From Pseudomonas sp. BCA17 (GTDB lineage: Bacteria; Pseudomonadota; Gammaproteobacteria; Pseudomonadales; Pseudomonadaceae), in assembly GCF_004519405.1 (NCBI RefSeq), contig NZ_SGWI01000002.1:682001-746000 (forward strand): a DNA stretch of 64,000 bases, read 5' to 3'. The first letter of the stretch is position 1, and the number at the start of each line of letters is the position of its first letter. Made by a program: the position numbers and the translations under genes. Of this stretch, positions 1-9,987 are shown piece after piece. The notes under the pieces are model-generated. The model made no database searches, had not been told where the DNA came from, and was given only the letters and a program-made list of their open reading frames with translations.

Positions 1-23
1 AAGGAAGAGGGATAGGCCGCAGT

Positions 24-49
24 ACAGGTGCCCGATCGAGGGCACCTGT
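24..49. terminator. Perfect stem-loop, possible terminator of a gene left of the window
   Basis: Ten bases (ACAGGTGCCC) are followed by a 6-base loop and their exact complement. There is no clear T run after either arm, so factor-independent termination is not proven. The position, just upstream of the receptor promoter region, suits the 3' end of a gene that lies outside the window. Confidence 0.4.
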
Positions 50-65
50 AAGAAACTATTTCAAA

Positions 66-84
66 GCAATTCATTCTCATTAGG
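66..84. promoter_or_regulatory. Fur-box-like site upstream of the TonB receptor
   Basis: The 19 bases share 11 positions with the Fur consensus GATAATGATAATCATTATC, including the run TCATTA. The site lies about 40 bases before the ATG of the receptor gene. Iron repression through Fur is the usual control of such receptors; that it acts here is inferred from this partial match. Confidence 0.35.
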
Positions 85-125
85 CATGTTATATTGTTTC
101 AATATCGCTATTGGAACGCTCTACC

Positions 126-2222
126 ATGTCGTCTCGAAAGTTTGTGCCCTTGGCCGGCCTGGCCTTGGGTTTGCTGCTTGACCCCGCCTACGCCGAAGAC
201 AATACCGTTGAACTGGACGCCATCAGCGTCACCACCGGCGCTTATGAATCCGCCACTGGCCCGGTTGAAGGCTACCGTGCCACCCGCTCCGCCAGTGCGA
301 GCAAAACTGACACCGCCATTCGCGACATCCCACAATCCATTAGCGTGATCCCTGCCACGGTGCTCAAGGACCTGGGCAGTAACAATGTGGAGCGCGCCCT
401 GGAATATGCAGGCGGCGTCTCCAAACAAAACAATTTCGGTGGCCTGACGCTCTATGAATACAGTGTGCGTGGCTTCACCACATCAGAGTTCTATCAGGAC
501 GGTTTCAGCGCCAACCGCGGTTACCCGAGCACACCGGACACGGCCAATATCGAACGCATTGAAGTGCTCAAGGGGCCCGCTGCCAGCCTGTATGGCCGTG
601 GAGATCCGGGCGGCACCGTGAACATCGTCACCAAGAAACCCCAGCCGGACGCCTTCACCACTGTGCAGACCAGTGCCGGCAGTTGGGACCGCTACCGCAC
701 TGCCGTAGACGTCAACACGCCGCTGGACAGCGAAGGCAACGTGCTGTCGCGGGTCAACGTGGCGGTGGAGGACAACCACAGCTTCCGCGATCACGTGGAT
801 GCCCAGCGGGTGTTTGTCGCGCCGTCCTTCAGTTGGCAGTTGAGCCCGGACACCCACTTGCTCGTAGAAAGCGAATTCGTACGCCACAGCTCCACGTTCG
901 ATCGAGGCATCGTCGCCAACACCGGCATGTCCCACTCCACATTCTTGGGCGAACCCAACGACGGCAATATCCGTAACCATAACAATCGCCTTCAGGCCGC
1001 TATCGAACACAACCTCAACGACACCTGGCAATTACGCCTGGCCAGCCATTACAAGCAAGGCAGCCTGTGGGGCGATGCCTCGGAAAGCCGGGCACTGAAC
1101 GCCGACGGCCACACCGTCAACCGCCGCTACCGTGAACGCTCCACCGGCTGGCACGACAGCATTACCCAACTGGAACTGCGCGGCCGGTTCGATATCGGCA
1201 GTTGGCAACACGAACTGCTGGTCGGCACCGAATACGAGGACTACCGCAAGAAAGAACGTGTCACCGCCATTGCCGGCAGCCCTTACGCCATCGACCTCTA
1301 CAACCCCATTTATGGTCAGCCCAAACCCGATGGCACGCGCTCCGGCACAGACGTCTACGAACAGGTCAAAAGCCAGGCACTGAACCTGCAGGACCAGATC
1401 GTCTTCACTGACCGCCTGCGCGGTATGGTCGGCGCACGCTTCGAGCATTTCGAACAGAGCACCGACGACTTCACCCGTAACCATGCCAAGAGCCGGCAAA
1501 CCCACGACGCCCTGACCCAGCGCGCCGGCCTGTTGTACCAGCTCACACCGCAAGTCGGCCTGTTTGCCAATGCCTCGACGTCGTTCAAACCCAATAACGG
1601 CCTGGATGCCGCTGGCAAATCCTTCAAGCCGGAAGAAGGCGTGGGGTATGAAGTGGGCATCAAGAGCGAGCTGTTCGACGACCGCCTCAGCACAACCCTT
1701 GCCGCTTTCCATATCGACAAGGAAAACGTCTTGGCCCTGGATCCGGCCACCGACACTCAGCGCGCCATGGGCAAGGCCCGCAGCCAGGGTTTTGATCTGC
1801 AAGTTAGCGGGCAAGTGACCGACGCCGTGCGCGTGATCGGCGCGTTCGCCTACATCGATGCCGAGGTCACCAAGGGCGATAAAGCCATTCCAGCCGGTAG
1901 CCGGATTCTCGGCGTGCCCAAGCGCAGCGCCAGCCTGCTCGGTGTGTATGAATTCCAGGATGGCGCGTTGCGTGGTTCAGACCTGGGCGCGGCATTCACC
2001 TATGTCGGCGACCGCTCCGGAGAGGCGGGCAGTCGCTTCGAATTGCCGGCCTATCACACCGTCGACCTGCTGGCCCATTACAAAGCTACCGAGCAGGTCA
2101 CCGTGGGCCTGAACCTCAACAACCTGTTCAACGAAAAATACTACGAGCGCTCCTACAGCACCTACTGGGTTGCCCCCGGCGAGCCGCGCAACCTGACCCT
2201 GAGCCTGACCCTCAACCTGTAA
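126..2222 (+). CDS. TonB-dependent siderophore receptor
   Basis: This is an outer-membrane receptor that should import an iron-siderophore complex with energy from TonB-ExbBD. The protein of about 698 residues has a signal peptide ending near DPAYAED. A short TonB-box-like stretch (AISVTT) follows. Next come a plug domain with the typical RDIPQSISVIP and IERIEVLKGPAASLYGRGDPGG motifs, and a long beta-barrel ending in LTLSLTLNL with a terminal hydrophobic residue. I chose the ATG at 126 because it opens directly onto the signal peptide; a TTG at 111 would add five residues. A Fur-like site lies upstream and a DUF4198 gene follows after 12 bases, probably in the same operon. It resembles FhuA/FpvA-type receptors, but the ligand cannot be told from the sequence. 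Confidence 0.9.
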   Translation: MSSRKFVPLAGLALGLLLDPAYAEDNTVELDAISVTTGAYESATGPVEGYRATRSASASKTDTAIRDIPQSISVIPATVLKDLGSNNVERALEYAGGVSKQNNFGGLTLYEYSVRGFTTSEFYQDGFSANRGYPSTPDTANIERIEVLKGPAASLYGRGDPGGTVNIVTKKPQPDAFTTVQTSAGSWDRYRTAVDVNTPLDSEGNVLSRVNVAVEDNHSFRDHVDAQRVFVAPSFSWQLSPDTHLLVESEFVRHSSTFDRGIVANTGMSHSTFLGEPNDGNIRNHNNRLQAAIEHNLNDTWQLRLASHYKQGSLWGDASESRALNADGHTVNRRYRERSTGWHDSITQLELRGRFDIGSWQHELLVGTEYEDYRKKERVTAIAGSPYAIDLYNPIYGQPKPDGTRSGTDVYEQVKSQALNLQDQIVFTDRLRGMVGARFEHFEQSTDDFTRNHAKSRQTHDALTQRAGLLYQLTPQVGLFANASTSFKPNNGLDAAGKSFKPEEGVGYEVGIKSELFDDRLSTTLAAFHIDKENVLALDPATDTQRAMGKARSQGFDLQVSGQVTDAVRVIGAFAYIDAEVTKGDKAIPAGSRILGVPKRSASLLGVYEFQDGALRGSDLGAAFTYVGDRSGEAGSRFELPAYHTVDLLAHYKATEQVTVGLNLNNLFNEKYYERSYSTYWVAPGEPRNLTLSLTLNL

Positions 2223-2234
2223 AAGGACCTTCTC

Positions 2235-2954
2235 ATGCTCCCGCTCAAACCCCTCGCCTTGATCGGCCTGCTCTTCGCCACTCAGGCATCGGCCCATGGC
2301 CTGTGGACCGAACAACGTCGCGGCAACATCGAAGTGATCTACGGCCATGGTGCCGAGGACAACGCCTTCAACGCCCAGAAGATCAGCGGCGCCTGGGCCT
2401 ACGACGCCGGCGGTAAAATGATCCCGGTGACCGTGGAGCGCCTCGACGATCACGCACGCCTCAAGCCGCTCAAGACACCGGCGATATTGGCCGTCGCGCT
2501 GGATAACGGCATGTGGTCGCAGACGGCGGATAAAAAGTGGATCAACAAGGGGCGTACCCAGGTGCCTGGGGCCATTGAGTCGACGCAAACCTTCAAGTAC
2601 AGCCTGGCGATCTACGAACCGGGCGCCAAGTTGCCCAAACTCGACGCGCTCAAACTGCTGATTCTGCCGGAGGCCGACCCGCTGACAGTGGGGCCGGGCA
2701 AGTCATTGCCCGTGCGAGTGCTGCTCGACGGCAAGCCGGCGGCCGGGATCAAGCTGGTGGGCGACTATCGCAATGCACCGAACACCTTGAGCACCGAGAC
2801 CGATAAAGACGGGCGTGCCCAGGTGTTGGTACGTAACGAAGGCTTGAATGTGATCGCCGCACAAGTCGAGGTGCCGCTTAAAGACAACCCCGATGTGGCG
2901 ACGCGCGGGCTATTCACCTCGCTGACGTTCCTCGGCGAACTCCACCACGAGTGA
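2235..2954 (+). CDS. Periplasmic DUF4198-family protein
   Basis: The 239-residue product has a cleavable signal peptide (LIGLLFATQASA, then HGLWTEQ). The mature protein begins with a histidine, a feature seen in DUF4198 proteins, which are thought to take part in metal uptake or handling in the periplasm. The C-terminal half looks like an immunoglobulin-like beta domain (VGDYRNAPNTLSTETDKDGRAQVLVRNEG). It lies 12 bases after the TonB receptor and is probably co-transcribed, which suggests a role with the same substrate. The family role is poorly known, so no reaction is assigned. It converges with hemH with only six bases between the stop codons. Confidence 0.75.
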   Translation: MLPLKPLALIGLLFATQASAHGLWTEQRRGNIEVIYGHGAEDNAFNAQKISGAWAYDAGGKMIPVTVERLDDHARLKPLKTPAILAVALDNGMWSQTADKKWINKGRTQVPGAIESTQTFKYSLAIYEPGAKLPKLDALKLLILPEADPLTVGPGKSLPVRVLLDGKPAAGIKLVGDYRNAPNTLSTETDKDGRAQVLVRNEGLNVIAAQVEVPLKDNPDVATRGLFTSLTFLGELHHE

Positions 2955-2960
2955 CCGCAT

Positions 2961-3983
2961 TCAAAGGTCCAACGGCGCTCTTTCACACAAGGTGTTGAGC
3001 GCCACTGCCCATTGCGGGTCGTCATTGAGGCACGGCACCAACACCAACTCCTCGCCACCCGCTTCGCGGAACTGCTCCAACCCGCGATCGCCGATCTCTT
3101 CCAGCGTCTCGATGCAATCGGCGACAAATGCCGGGCACATCACCAGCAGCTTTTTCACACCTTGCTGAGCCAAGCTCTCAAGACGGGCCTCGGTGTAGGG
3201 TTCGATCCACTTCGCCCGCCCCAGACGCGACTGAAAAGCCACCGACCACTTATCTTCGGGCAGCCCCATACGCGCGGCAAAATCCCGCGCCACACTGAAG
3301 CACTGGCCACGGTAACAAGTAGCACGCACTTCGGCTGATGCGTTGGCACAGCAGTCCGTGGCGCCATCAAAGGCATGGTTCGGATTGAGCTTCTTCAGGT
3401 GCCGCTCCGGCAGACCGTGGAAACTGAACAGCAGGTGATCATAGTCCTGCTGAAGGTGCGGCCTGGCACTGGCGACCAGGGCATCGAGGTATTCGGGTTG
3501 GTCATAGAAAGGCTGCAGGACGGCAAAGCGCAGGTCGAGGTGTTTCTCGCTCACCACGCGCCGCGCTTCTTCCACCACGGTAGTCACGGTGCTGTCGGCG
3601 AACTGCGGATACAACGGCGCCAGGGTGACGTTGCGGATACCTTGGCTTGCCAGCCGCGTCAGCACGCTTTCAATGGAGGGCTCGCCATAACGCATGGCCA
3701 ACTCGACCGGGCCTTGGGTCCATTGCGCGGTCATCTGCTGTTGCAGGCGGCGGCTGAGCACCACCAGCGGCGAGCCTTCCTCCCACCAGATCGAGGCATA
3801 GGCGTGGGCAGACTGTTCAGGCCGCTTGATCAGGATCAGCGACACCAGCAAACGACGCACCGGCCACGGCAGGTCGATCACATAAGGGTCCATGAGGAAC
3901 TGATTGAGGTAGCTGCGCACATCGGCTACCGAAGTGGACGCCGGTGAGCCCAGGTTGACCAATAACAACGCGTGATCCGTCAT
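2961..3983 (-). CDS. hemH: Ferrochelatase
   Basis: Ferrochelatase inserts Fe2+ into protoporphyrin IX, the last step of protoheme synthesis. The 340-residue protein begins with the typical [10 protein letters not shown] motif. It contains [13 protein letters not shown] with the catalytic histidine near residue 195 and ends with the conserved [15 protein letters not shown] segment that carries the second metal-binding acidic residue. The length is normal for the bacterial enzyme. The start lies 14 bases after the stop of the TIGR01777 gene, so the two form one minus-strand unit. It diverges from the light-response operon. Control of protoporphyrin, a photosensitiser, would make sense there, but light induction of hemH is inferred from position only. 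Confidence 0.95.
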   Translation of the reverse strand: MTDHALLLVNLGSPASTSVADVRSYLNQFLMDPYVIDLPWPVRRLLVSLILIKRPEQSAHAYASIWWEEGSPLVVLSRRLQQQMTAQWTQGPVELAMRYGEPSIESVLTRLASQGIRNVTLAPLYPQFADSTVTTVVEEARRVVSEKHLDLRFAVLQPFYDQPEYLDALVASARPHLQQDYDHLLFSFHGLPERHLKKLNPNHAFDGATDCCANASAEVRATCYRGQCFSVARDFAARMGLPEDKWSVAFQSRLGRAKWIEPYTEARLESLAQQGVKKLLVMCPAFVADCIETLEEIGDRGLEQFREAGGEELVLVPCLNDDPQWAVALNTLCERAPLDL

Positions 3984-3997
3984 GCAACATCCTATCT

Positions 3998-4897
3998 CTA
4001 GAGGCGGCCGGACAAGTCTTCCAGGGCCGCGTGCAACTCAGTGAACTGAAAAGTGAAACCGGCGGCCAGCAGCCGTTCGGGGACGGCCTTCTGCCCGCCC
4101 AGCAACAACCCGGACAACTCGCCCAAGCCTATTTTCAACGCCAGGGCCGGCAAGGGCATGAACGCGGGGCGGTGCAGCACCCGGCCCAGCGTCTTGGCAA
4201 ACTCGCGGTTGCGCACCGGGTGGGGTGCGCACGCATTATAAGGACCGCTGGCGTCAGGCTTGTGCAGAAGAAAATCAATCAGGGCCATTTGATCTTTTAT
4301 ATGCACCCACGGCATCCACTGCCGACCATCGCCGATCGGCCCGCCCAGCGCCAGTTTGAACGGCAGCAACAGCCGCGACAAAAAGCCGCCCTCGGCGGCC
4401 AGCACCAGGCCCGTGCGCACCAGTACCACACGTACGCCCAGCGCCTCGGCGCGCAGTGCGGTTTCTTCCCAGGCGATACACAGTTGGCTGGGGAAATCAT
4501 CCTGCACCGGCCCGCTCGCCTCGTTCAGTTCGCGCTCGCCGCCATCGCCATACCAGCCCACGGCCGAGCCGGAAATCAGTACGGCGGGTTTCTGCTCGAG
4601 ACCTTCCATCCACGCCAGCAAGGTTTCGGTGAGGCTGATACGACTGCTCCACAGCAGCGTCTTGCGTTTCTTCGTCCACGGGCGATCGGCAATGGGCGCG
4701 CCAGCCAAATTAATAACTGCGTCCACCGCGCCGATAACCTCTTGAAGGCGGCCGACACCCAACACGTGCTCGCCGCAGAGTTTGGCGACTTGCTCCGGGT
4801 CACGGCTCCACACGGTGAGGCGATGGCCTTGAGCGAGCCAGTAGCGGCAGAGTTGGCGACCGATCAAACCAGTACCGCCGGTCAGCAAAATATGCAT
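3998..4897 (-). CDS. TIGR01777 family NAD(P)-dependent epimerase/oxidoreductase (YfcH-like)
   Basis: The 299-residue protein has an N-terminal Rossmann motif, [13 protein letters not shown], and belongs to the atypical short-chain dehydrogenase group TIGR01777 (E. coli YfcH). The diagnostic stretches [30 protein letters not shown] and PWVHIKD are all visible. A C-terminal DUF1731 segment ([33 protein letters not shown]) completes it. The substrate is unknown for the family. The ATG is preceded at good spacing by GAGGAG. It is the first gene of the unit with hemH and diverges from the FAD oxidoreductase across about 240 bases that carry a light-regulator-type operator. Confidence 0.85.
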   Translation of the reverse strand: MHILLTGGTGLIGRQLCRYWLAQGHRLTVWSRDPEQVAKLCGEHVLGVGRLQEVIGAVDAVINLAGAPIADRPWTKKRKTLLWSSRISLTETLLAWMEGLEQKPAVLISGSAVGWYGDGGERELNEASGPVQDDFPSQLCIAWEETALRAEALGVRVVLVRTGLVLAAEGGFLSRLLLPFKLALGGPIGDGRQWMPWVHIKDQMALIDFLLHKPDASGPYNACAPHPVRNREFAKTLGRVLHRPAFMPLPALALKIGLGELSGLLLGGQKAVPERLLAAGFTFQFTELHAALEDLSGRL

Positions 4898-5065
4898 AAG
4901 ACGCTCCTCATGTAACGTTTGCCGCCCGCCACTGGTCTATTTTATAAACAGGGATCATTTGTTATCGGGCGTAGCTATGGCCTTGAACCGCATGGTTTGA
5001 ACCATCAGGTTTCAAGCCTCTGCTTTAACCATAGGTCACGCTGTAAGAACAGTTACGCCAAAACT

Positions 5066-5089
5066 TATACCAAAAAACAATATTGTACA
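5066..5089 (+). promoter_or_regulatory. LitR/PplR-type operator, direct repeat TATACC-N12-TGTACA
   Basis: The half sites are TATACC and TGTACA with exactly 12 bases between them. This fits the site described for P. putida PplR1, T(G/A)TACA-N12-TGTA(C/T)A, with one mismatch. It lies about 50 bases before the ATG of the FAD oxidoreductase and within the region shared with the divergent TIGR01777-hemH unit, so it could act on both. Confidence 0.65.
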
Positions 5090-5125
5090 GCTATTAGTGT
5101 CGGCGTAGGCTGTACCCAACGGTAA

Positions 5126-6124
<999 letters not shown>

Positions 6125-6141
6125 GCTGCGCCAAAAAATAT

Positions 6142-6165
6142 TGTACAAAATATTTGATTTGTACA
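6142..6165 (+). promoter_or_regulatory. LitR/PplR-type operator 1, TGTACA-N12-TGTACA
   Basis: Both half sites are exact copies of TGTACA with a 12-base spacer, a perfect fit to the PplR1 consensus known from P. putida. It is the first of two tandem sites before the nine-gene operon that contains the MerR regulator and photolyase genes. Confidence 0.8.
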
Positions 6166-6190
6166 ATATTAAACCTATGATGAAGATAGT

Positions 6191-6214
6191 TGTACAAGCC
6201 ACGCTGCTTGTACA
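6191..6214 (+). promoter_or_regulatory. LitR/PplR-type operator 2, TGTACA-N12-TGTACA
   Basis: This second exact TGTACA-N12-TGTACA repeat starts 49 bases after the first, about five helical turns away, so both would face the same side of the DNA. It ends 22 bases before the operon's first start codon and would overlap or closely flank the promoter, which suits repression in the dark by the linked MerR regulator. Confidence 0.8.
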
Positions 6215-6236
6215 GGAATTTCACAGAGGTTTGGCC

Positions 6237-7196
6237 ATGTCCCGCACCGCAAAACCGAAGATCGCCATCAGTGCCTGCCTGCTCGGCGAGAACGTGCGCT
6301 TCAACGGCGGACACAAACAATCCCTGTTGTGCTGCCAAACCCTCGCCGACCATTTCGATTTTGTGCCGCTATGCCCCGAAGTCGCTATCGGCATGGGCAT
6401 CCCCCGCGAACCGATTCGCCTGGTGGGCGACCCGGCCCAGCCGCAGGCCGTCGGCACCGTGAATCGCGAACTCAACGTCACGCAGCCGCTGGGCGACTAC
6501 GGCCGGCAAATGGCCGAGGAACATACCGACCTGTGCGGCTACATCTTTATGCAGAAGTCCCCGTCATGCGGCCTGGAGCGGGTCAAGGTCTACCGCGACA
6601 ATGGCACGCCCATCGACGGCGGCGGTCGAGGCATTTATGCCCAGGCGTTTTGCGCACGCCATCCCAACCTGCCGGTTGAAGAAGACGGTCGCCTGAATGA
6701 CCCCGTGCTGCGGGAAAACTTCCTGACCCGTGTGTTCGTCTACGCCAGTTGGCAACAGCTTTTGGCTGACGGCCTCACCCGCCACCGCCTGCTGGCTTTC
6801 CACTCGCGTTACAAATACCTGCTGATGGCCCATAGCCCGGCGCATTACAAGAGTGTCGGCCACCTTTTGGGCAGCATGACCAGAGACGTCATCCTCGAAG
6901 ACTTGGCTGCCAGCTATTTCAGCGAGCTGATGACCGGCCTGAAAAAGTGCGCCACGCGTGGCACCCATACCAACGTGCTGCAACACATCAGCGGCTATCT
7001 CAAACAGGCCATCAGCGCCGACGATAAGCAAGAAATGCAAACGGTCATCGGCCAATATCGTCACGGCATCGTGCCGCTGGTGGTACCGCTGACCTTGCTC
7101 AAGCATCACTTTCGCCAACACCCGGACCGCTATATCGCGCAGCAGGCTTATCTGCAACCGCACCCGGAAAACCTCAGCCTGCGAAACGCGATCTAA
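6237..7196 (+). CDS. DUF523-DUF1722 fusion protein (TudS-like plus YbgA-like)
   Basis: The N-terminal half (about residues 7-150) is DUF523, the family of the [4Fe-4S] thiouracil desulfidase TudS. The three cluster cysteines are present as SAC14LLG, LC46PE and SPSC111G, with the neighbouring Glu48 and the serines of KSPSC. The C-terminal half (about 180-319) is DUF1722, the domain of E. coli YbgA, whose gene also lies next to phr. I start at the ATG at 6237, preceded by AGAGG; longer readings would run through the two operators. The stop is three bases before the MerR gene. A role in removing sulfur from thiolated nucleotides under light is an inference from family and context. Confidence 0.85.
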   Translation: MSRTAKPKIAISACLLGENVRFNGGHKQSLLCCQTLADHFDFVPLCPEVAIGMGIPREPIRLVGDPAQPQAVGTVNRELNVTQPLGDYGRQMAEEHTDLCGYIFMQKSPSCGLERVKVYRDNGTPIDGGGRGIYAQAFCARHPNLPVEEDGRLNDPVLRENFLTRVFVYASWQQLLADGLTRHRLLAFHSRYKYLLMAHSPAHYKSVGHLLGSMTRDVILEDLAASYFSELMTGLKKCATRGTHTNVLQHISGYLKQAISADDKQEMQTVIGQYRHGIVPLVVPLTLLKHHFRQHPDRYIAQQAYLQPHPENLSLRNAI

Positions 7197-7199
7197 CTC

Positions 7200-8129
7200 A
7201 TGAAAGCTGCCCTGCTAGACGAACCCGGCGAGGACATCGCCCAAGCCCTGGAAAATGGCTGGCTGCCGATCCGGGAAGTGGCGCGCCAGACCGGCGTCAA
7301 CCCTGTCACGTTGCGTGCCTGGGAGCGCCGCTATGGCCTGATAGTGCCCCAGCGCACGCCCAAGGGCCATCGGCTGTTCAGCGCCGAGCATGTTCAGCGT
7401 ATCCACACCATTCTGACCTGGCTCAATCGCGGCGTGCCGGTCAGCCAAGTGAAGAACTTGATTGACTCTGCCCAAGCCCTGCCAGACAGCGTGGAAAACG
7501 AATGGCACGCCCTGCGCCAGACCCTGGTGCAGGCCATCGGTGAGCTGGCGGAGCGCCGGGTCGACGATGCTTTCAACCAGGCCATGGCGTTGTACCCGCC
7601 ACGCACCCTGTGTGAGCAATTGATGCTGCCGCTGCTCAACGAGCTTGAACAAAAGTGGCAAGGCCAGCTCGGCGCGCAAATGGAACGGGTGTTTTTCCTG
7701 TCATGGCTGCGTAGCAAGTTCGGCGCACGTATCTATCACAACAATCGCCAACTCCATGGCGCCCCGTTGCTGCTGATCAACCATTCCGATTTGCCCGTGG
7801 AGCCGCACCTGTGGCTGTGCGCCTGGTTGGCCAGCAGCGCCGACTGCCCGGTGGAAGTCTTCGACTGGCCACTGCCGGCCGGCGAGCTGGCCCTGGCGGT
7901 GGCTCATCTGAAACCTCGCGCCGTGGTGCTGTACTCGAGCAAAGCGCTCCAGTTGCCGGCATTGCCCAAGCACCTGAGCGGCGTCGCTTGCCCCTTGCTG
8001 ATTGCCGGCCCTGCGGTATGCATCCACCAAGCCGAATTGGCCGCGTTGGCCCGTGATACCGCGCAATTGTTCGTGGCCGAAGATCCACTGTCGGCTCACC
8101 AGATACTGATCCAGCGTGGAATTGTTTAA
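7200..8129 (+). CDS. MerR-family regulator of LitR/CarH type, probable light-response repressor
   Basis: The 309-residue protein has an N-terminal MerR helix-turn-helix (IREVARQTGVNPVTLRAWERRYGLIVPQRTPKGHRLFS, about residues 23-61). A helical domain and a C-terminal B12-binding-like fold follow. The B12 contacts of CarH look eroded. The helical-domain motif reads W153 ... E162-R163 where CarH has Trp ... Glu-His, and the E-x-H-x-x-G motif reads E201-P-H-L-W-L. This fits the class II LitR proteins (PplR) of P. putida, which respond to light through separate LOV proteins rather than B12. Its likely operators are the TGTACA-N12-TGTACA repeats upstream, giving autoregulation. No LOV gene is in the window. 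The photolyase ATG follows its stop directly. Confidence 0.85.
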   Translation: MKAALLDEPGEDIAQALENGWLPIREVARQTGVNPVTLRAWERRYGLIVPQRTPKGHRLFSAEHVQRIHTILTWLNRGVPVSQVKNLIDSAQALPDSVENEWHALRQTLVQAIGELAERRVDDAFNQAMALYPPRTLCEQLMLPLLNELEQKWQGQLGAQMERVFFLSWLRSKFGARIYHNNRQLHGAPLLLINHSDLPVEPHLWLCAWLASSADCPVEVFDWPLPAGELALAVAHLKPRAVVLYSSKALQLPALPKHLSGVACPLLIAGPAVCIHQAELAALARDTAQLFVAEDPLSAHQILIQRGIV

Positions 8130-9572
8130 ATGCACTTGATCTGGCTGCGCACCGACCTGCGCCTACACGACAACACTGCCCTGGCCGCCGCGTGCCAGCG
8201 AGGCCCGACGGCAGCTGTTTACCTGATCACACCTGAACAATGGCTGGCCCATGATGATGCACCGTGCAAAGTCGACTTCTGGCTGCGCAACCTGCAGCAC
8301 TTGAGTCAGGCACTGGGCACGCTGAATATTCCATTACTGATCCGTACAACCGCGACCTGGGCACAGGTGCCGGGCGTGTTGAGCACACTGTGCCGGGAAA
8401 TGTCGGTTGAATCGGTGCACGTCAACGAGGAATACGGTATCCACGAAAGCCGCCGCGATGCAGCGGTGGCCAAGGCCCTTGAAGCTGATGGCGTGACCTT
8501 CCACAGCCACCTCGACCAGCTGTTTTTCCAGCCTGGCAGCGTGCTGACCAAGACCGGCACTTACTTTCAGGTATTCAGCCAGTTCCGCAAAGTCTGCTAC
8601 ACCCGCCTGCACACCGCCTTGCCGTTCATCGTGGCTACGCCGAAAGCCCAGGCGCCACTCAAGCTCGACAGCGACGCCGTGCCGACCAGCGTTGAAGGAT
8701 TCGAGCCGCCCAGCGAAACCTTGCGCGCCCTCTGGCCTGCGGGTGAAGAGGAGGCGCGCCGCCGTCTCGATGTTTTCGCCGATCAACAGATCAGCTACTA
8801 CAAGGACGAACGCGACTACCCGGCCAAGCCCGGCACCAGCCAGCTTTCCGCCTACCTTGCCGCCGGGGTGGTCTCACCGCGCCAATGCCTGCATGCCGCG
8901 CTGCAAACCAACCAGGGAGAATTCGAAAGCGGGGACATGGGCGCCATCACCTGGATCAACGAGTTGTTGTGGCGCGAGTTCTACAAACACATCCTCGTCG
9001 GCTACCCACGGGTTTCCCGCCACCGCGCGTTCCGCCCCGAAACCGAAGCCGTGGCCTGGCGCCAGGCACCCAAGGAGCTGGCTGCGTGGCAGCAAGCTCG
9101 CACCGGCCTGCCGATTATCGACGCCGCCATGCGCCAACTGCTGGAAACCGGCTGGATGCACAACCGCCTGCGCATGGTGGTGGCGATGTTCCTGACCAAG
9201 AACCTGCTGATCGACTGGCGTGAAGGCGAGCGCTTCTTCATGCGTCACCTGATCGACGGCGACCTTGCCGCCAACAACGGTGGATGGCAGTGGAGCGCCT
9301 CCACCGGCACCGACTCGGCGCCGTACTTCCGGATTTTCAGCCCATTGAGCCAATCGGAAAAATTCGACGCAGAGGGTGTGTTCATCAAGCGCTGGCTGCC
9401 GGAACTGGCCACGCTGAATAAAAAACAAGTGCACAACCCCGAGTCGGTAGGCGGCCTGTTCGGCGTGGCCGATTACCCGCGCCCGATGGTCGACCTGAAA
9501 CACTCCCGCGAACGCGCACTGGCTGCGTTCCGCAGCCTGCCACCACGCCAGGAGGTTGCCGGACATGAGTGA
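8130..9572 (+). CDS. phrB: Deoxyribodipyrimidine photolyase (class I CPD)
   Basis: Photolyase splits cyclobutane pyrimidine dimers in UV-damaged DNA with blue light and FADH-. The 480-residue protein starts with the antenna-domain motif LIWLRTDLRLHDNTAL. The FAD-binding C-terminal half contains GTSQLSAYLAAGVVSPRQCL, WINELLWREFYKHIL, MRQLLETGWMHNRLRMVVAMFLTKNLLIDWREGE and NNGGWQWSASTGTDSAPYFRIFSP. All are hallmarks of class I CPD photolyases, and the length is normal. The start codon touches the stop of the MerR gene (TAAATG), so translation is probably coupled. Its place in the operon with tandem LitR-type operators supports light induction. Confidence 0.95.
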   Translation: MHLIWLRTDLRLHDNTALAAACQRGPTAAVYLITPEQWLAHDDAPCKVDFWLRNLQHLSQALGTLNIPLLIRTTATWAQVPGVLSTLCREMSVESVHVNEEYGIHESRRDAAVAKALEADGVTFHSHLDQLFFQPGSVLTKTGTYFQVFSQFRKVCYTRLHTALPFIVATPKAQAPLKLDSDAVPTSVEGFEPPSETLRALWPAGEEEARRRLDVFADQQISYYKDERDYPAKPGTSQLSAYLAAGVVSPRQCLHAALQTNQGEFESGDMGAITWINELLWREFYKHILVGYPRVSRHRAFRPETEAVAWRQAPKELAAWQQARTGLPIIDAAMRQLLETGWMHNRLRMVVAMFLTKNLLIDWREGERFFMRHLIDGDLAANNGGWQWSASTGTDSAPYFRIFSPLSQSEKFDAEGVFIKRWLPELATLNKKQVHNPESVGGLFGVADYPRPMVDLKHSRERALAAFRSLPPRQEVAGHE

Positions 9573-9987
9573 CTTCCTGCCACGATTCGCCCAGGCCTTT
9601 GCCGCGCTGGACAAGCACAACCTGTACCTGCTCGACAGCCTGTACAGCCCAGACATCGTCTTTGCCGACCCGCTGCACGAAGTTCACGGGCTGCCCGCGA
9701 TGCATCGTTATTTCACGCAGTTGTACAGCCAAGTCAGCCAATTGCGTTTTGACTTCCAGGGTTTTGACCAGGTAGCCGAAGGCGAGGGATACCTGCGCTG
9801 GAACATGAGCTTTCGCCACCCGCGCCTGAACCACGGCGACGAGATCAACGTGCAAGGCTGCTCACACCTGATGTGGCACGACAAGGTCTACCGCCATCGC
9901 GATTATTTCGATGCCGGCGCCCTGCTCTATGAACACCTGCCGGTATTCGGCCGATTGATCCGTTGGCTGAAGAGGAGAATAGGATGA
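9565..9987 (+). CDS. SnoaL/NTF2-like protein
   Basis: The 140-residue product is a small single-domain protein of the SnoaL/nuclear transport factor 2 fold. The fold is suggested by DSLYSPDIVFADPLHEVHGLPAMHRYF near the start and a C-terminal strand pair with KVYRHRDYFDAGALLYEHLP. The start is set by GGAGG at 9551-9555, nine bases before the ATG, and overlaps the end of phrB by 8 bases. Homologues accompany photolyase and CFA-like genes in many proteobacterial light or singlet-oxygen operons. No activity is known to me; it may act on a lipid or cofactor intermediate. Confidence 0.75.
   Translation: MSDFLPRFAQAFAALDKHNLYLLDSLYSPDIVFADPLHEVHGLPAMHRYFTQLYSQVSQLRFDFQGFDQVAEGEGYLRWNMSFRHPRLNHGDEINVQGCSHLMWHDKVYRHRDYFDAGALLYEHLPVFGRLIRWLKRRIG

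Noticed and set aside
4031..4915. A 294-codon plus-strand reading
   Set aside because: It is antisense to the TIGR01777 gene, with no ribosome-binding site and no recognisable domain.
5111..5116. TGTACC as a further half site next to the first light operator
   Set aside because: It lies 21 bases after the preceding TGTACA, not 12, so it does not fit the repeat spacing.
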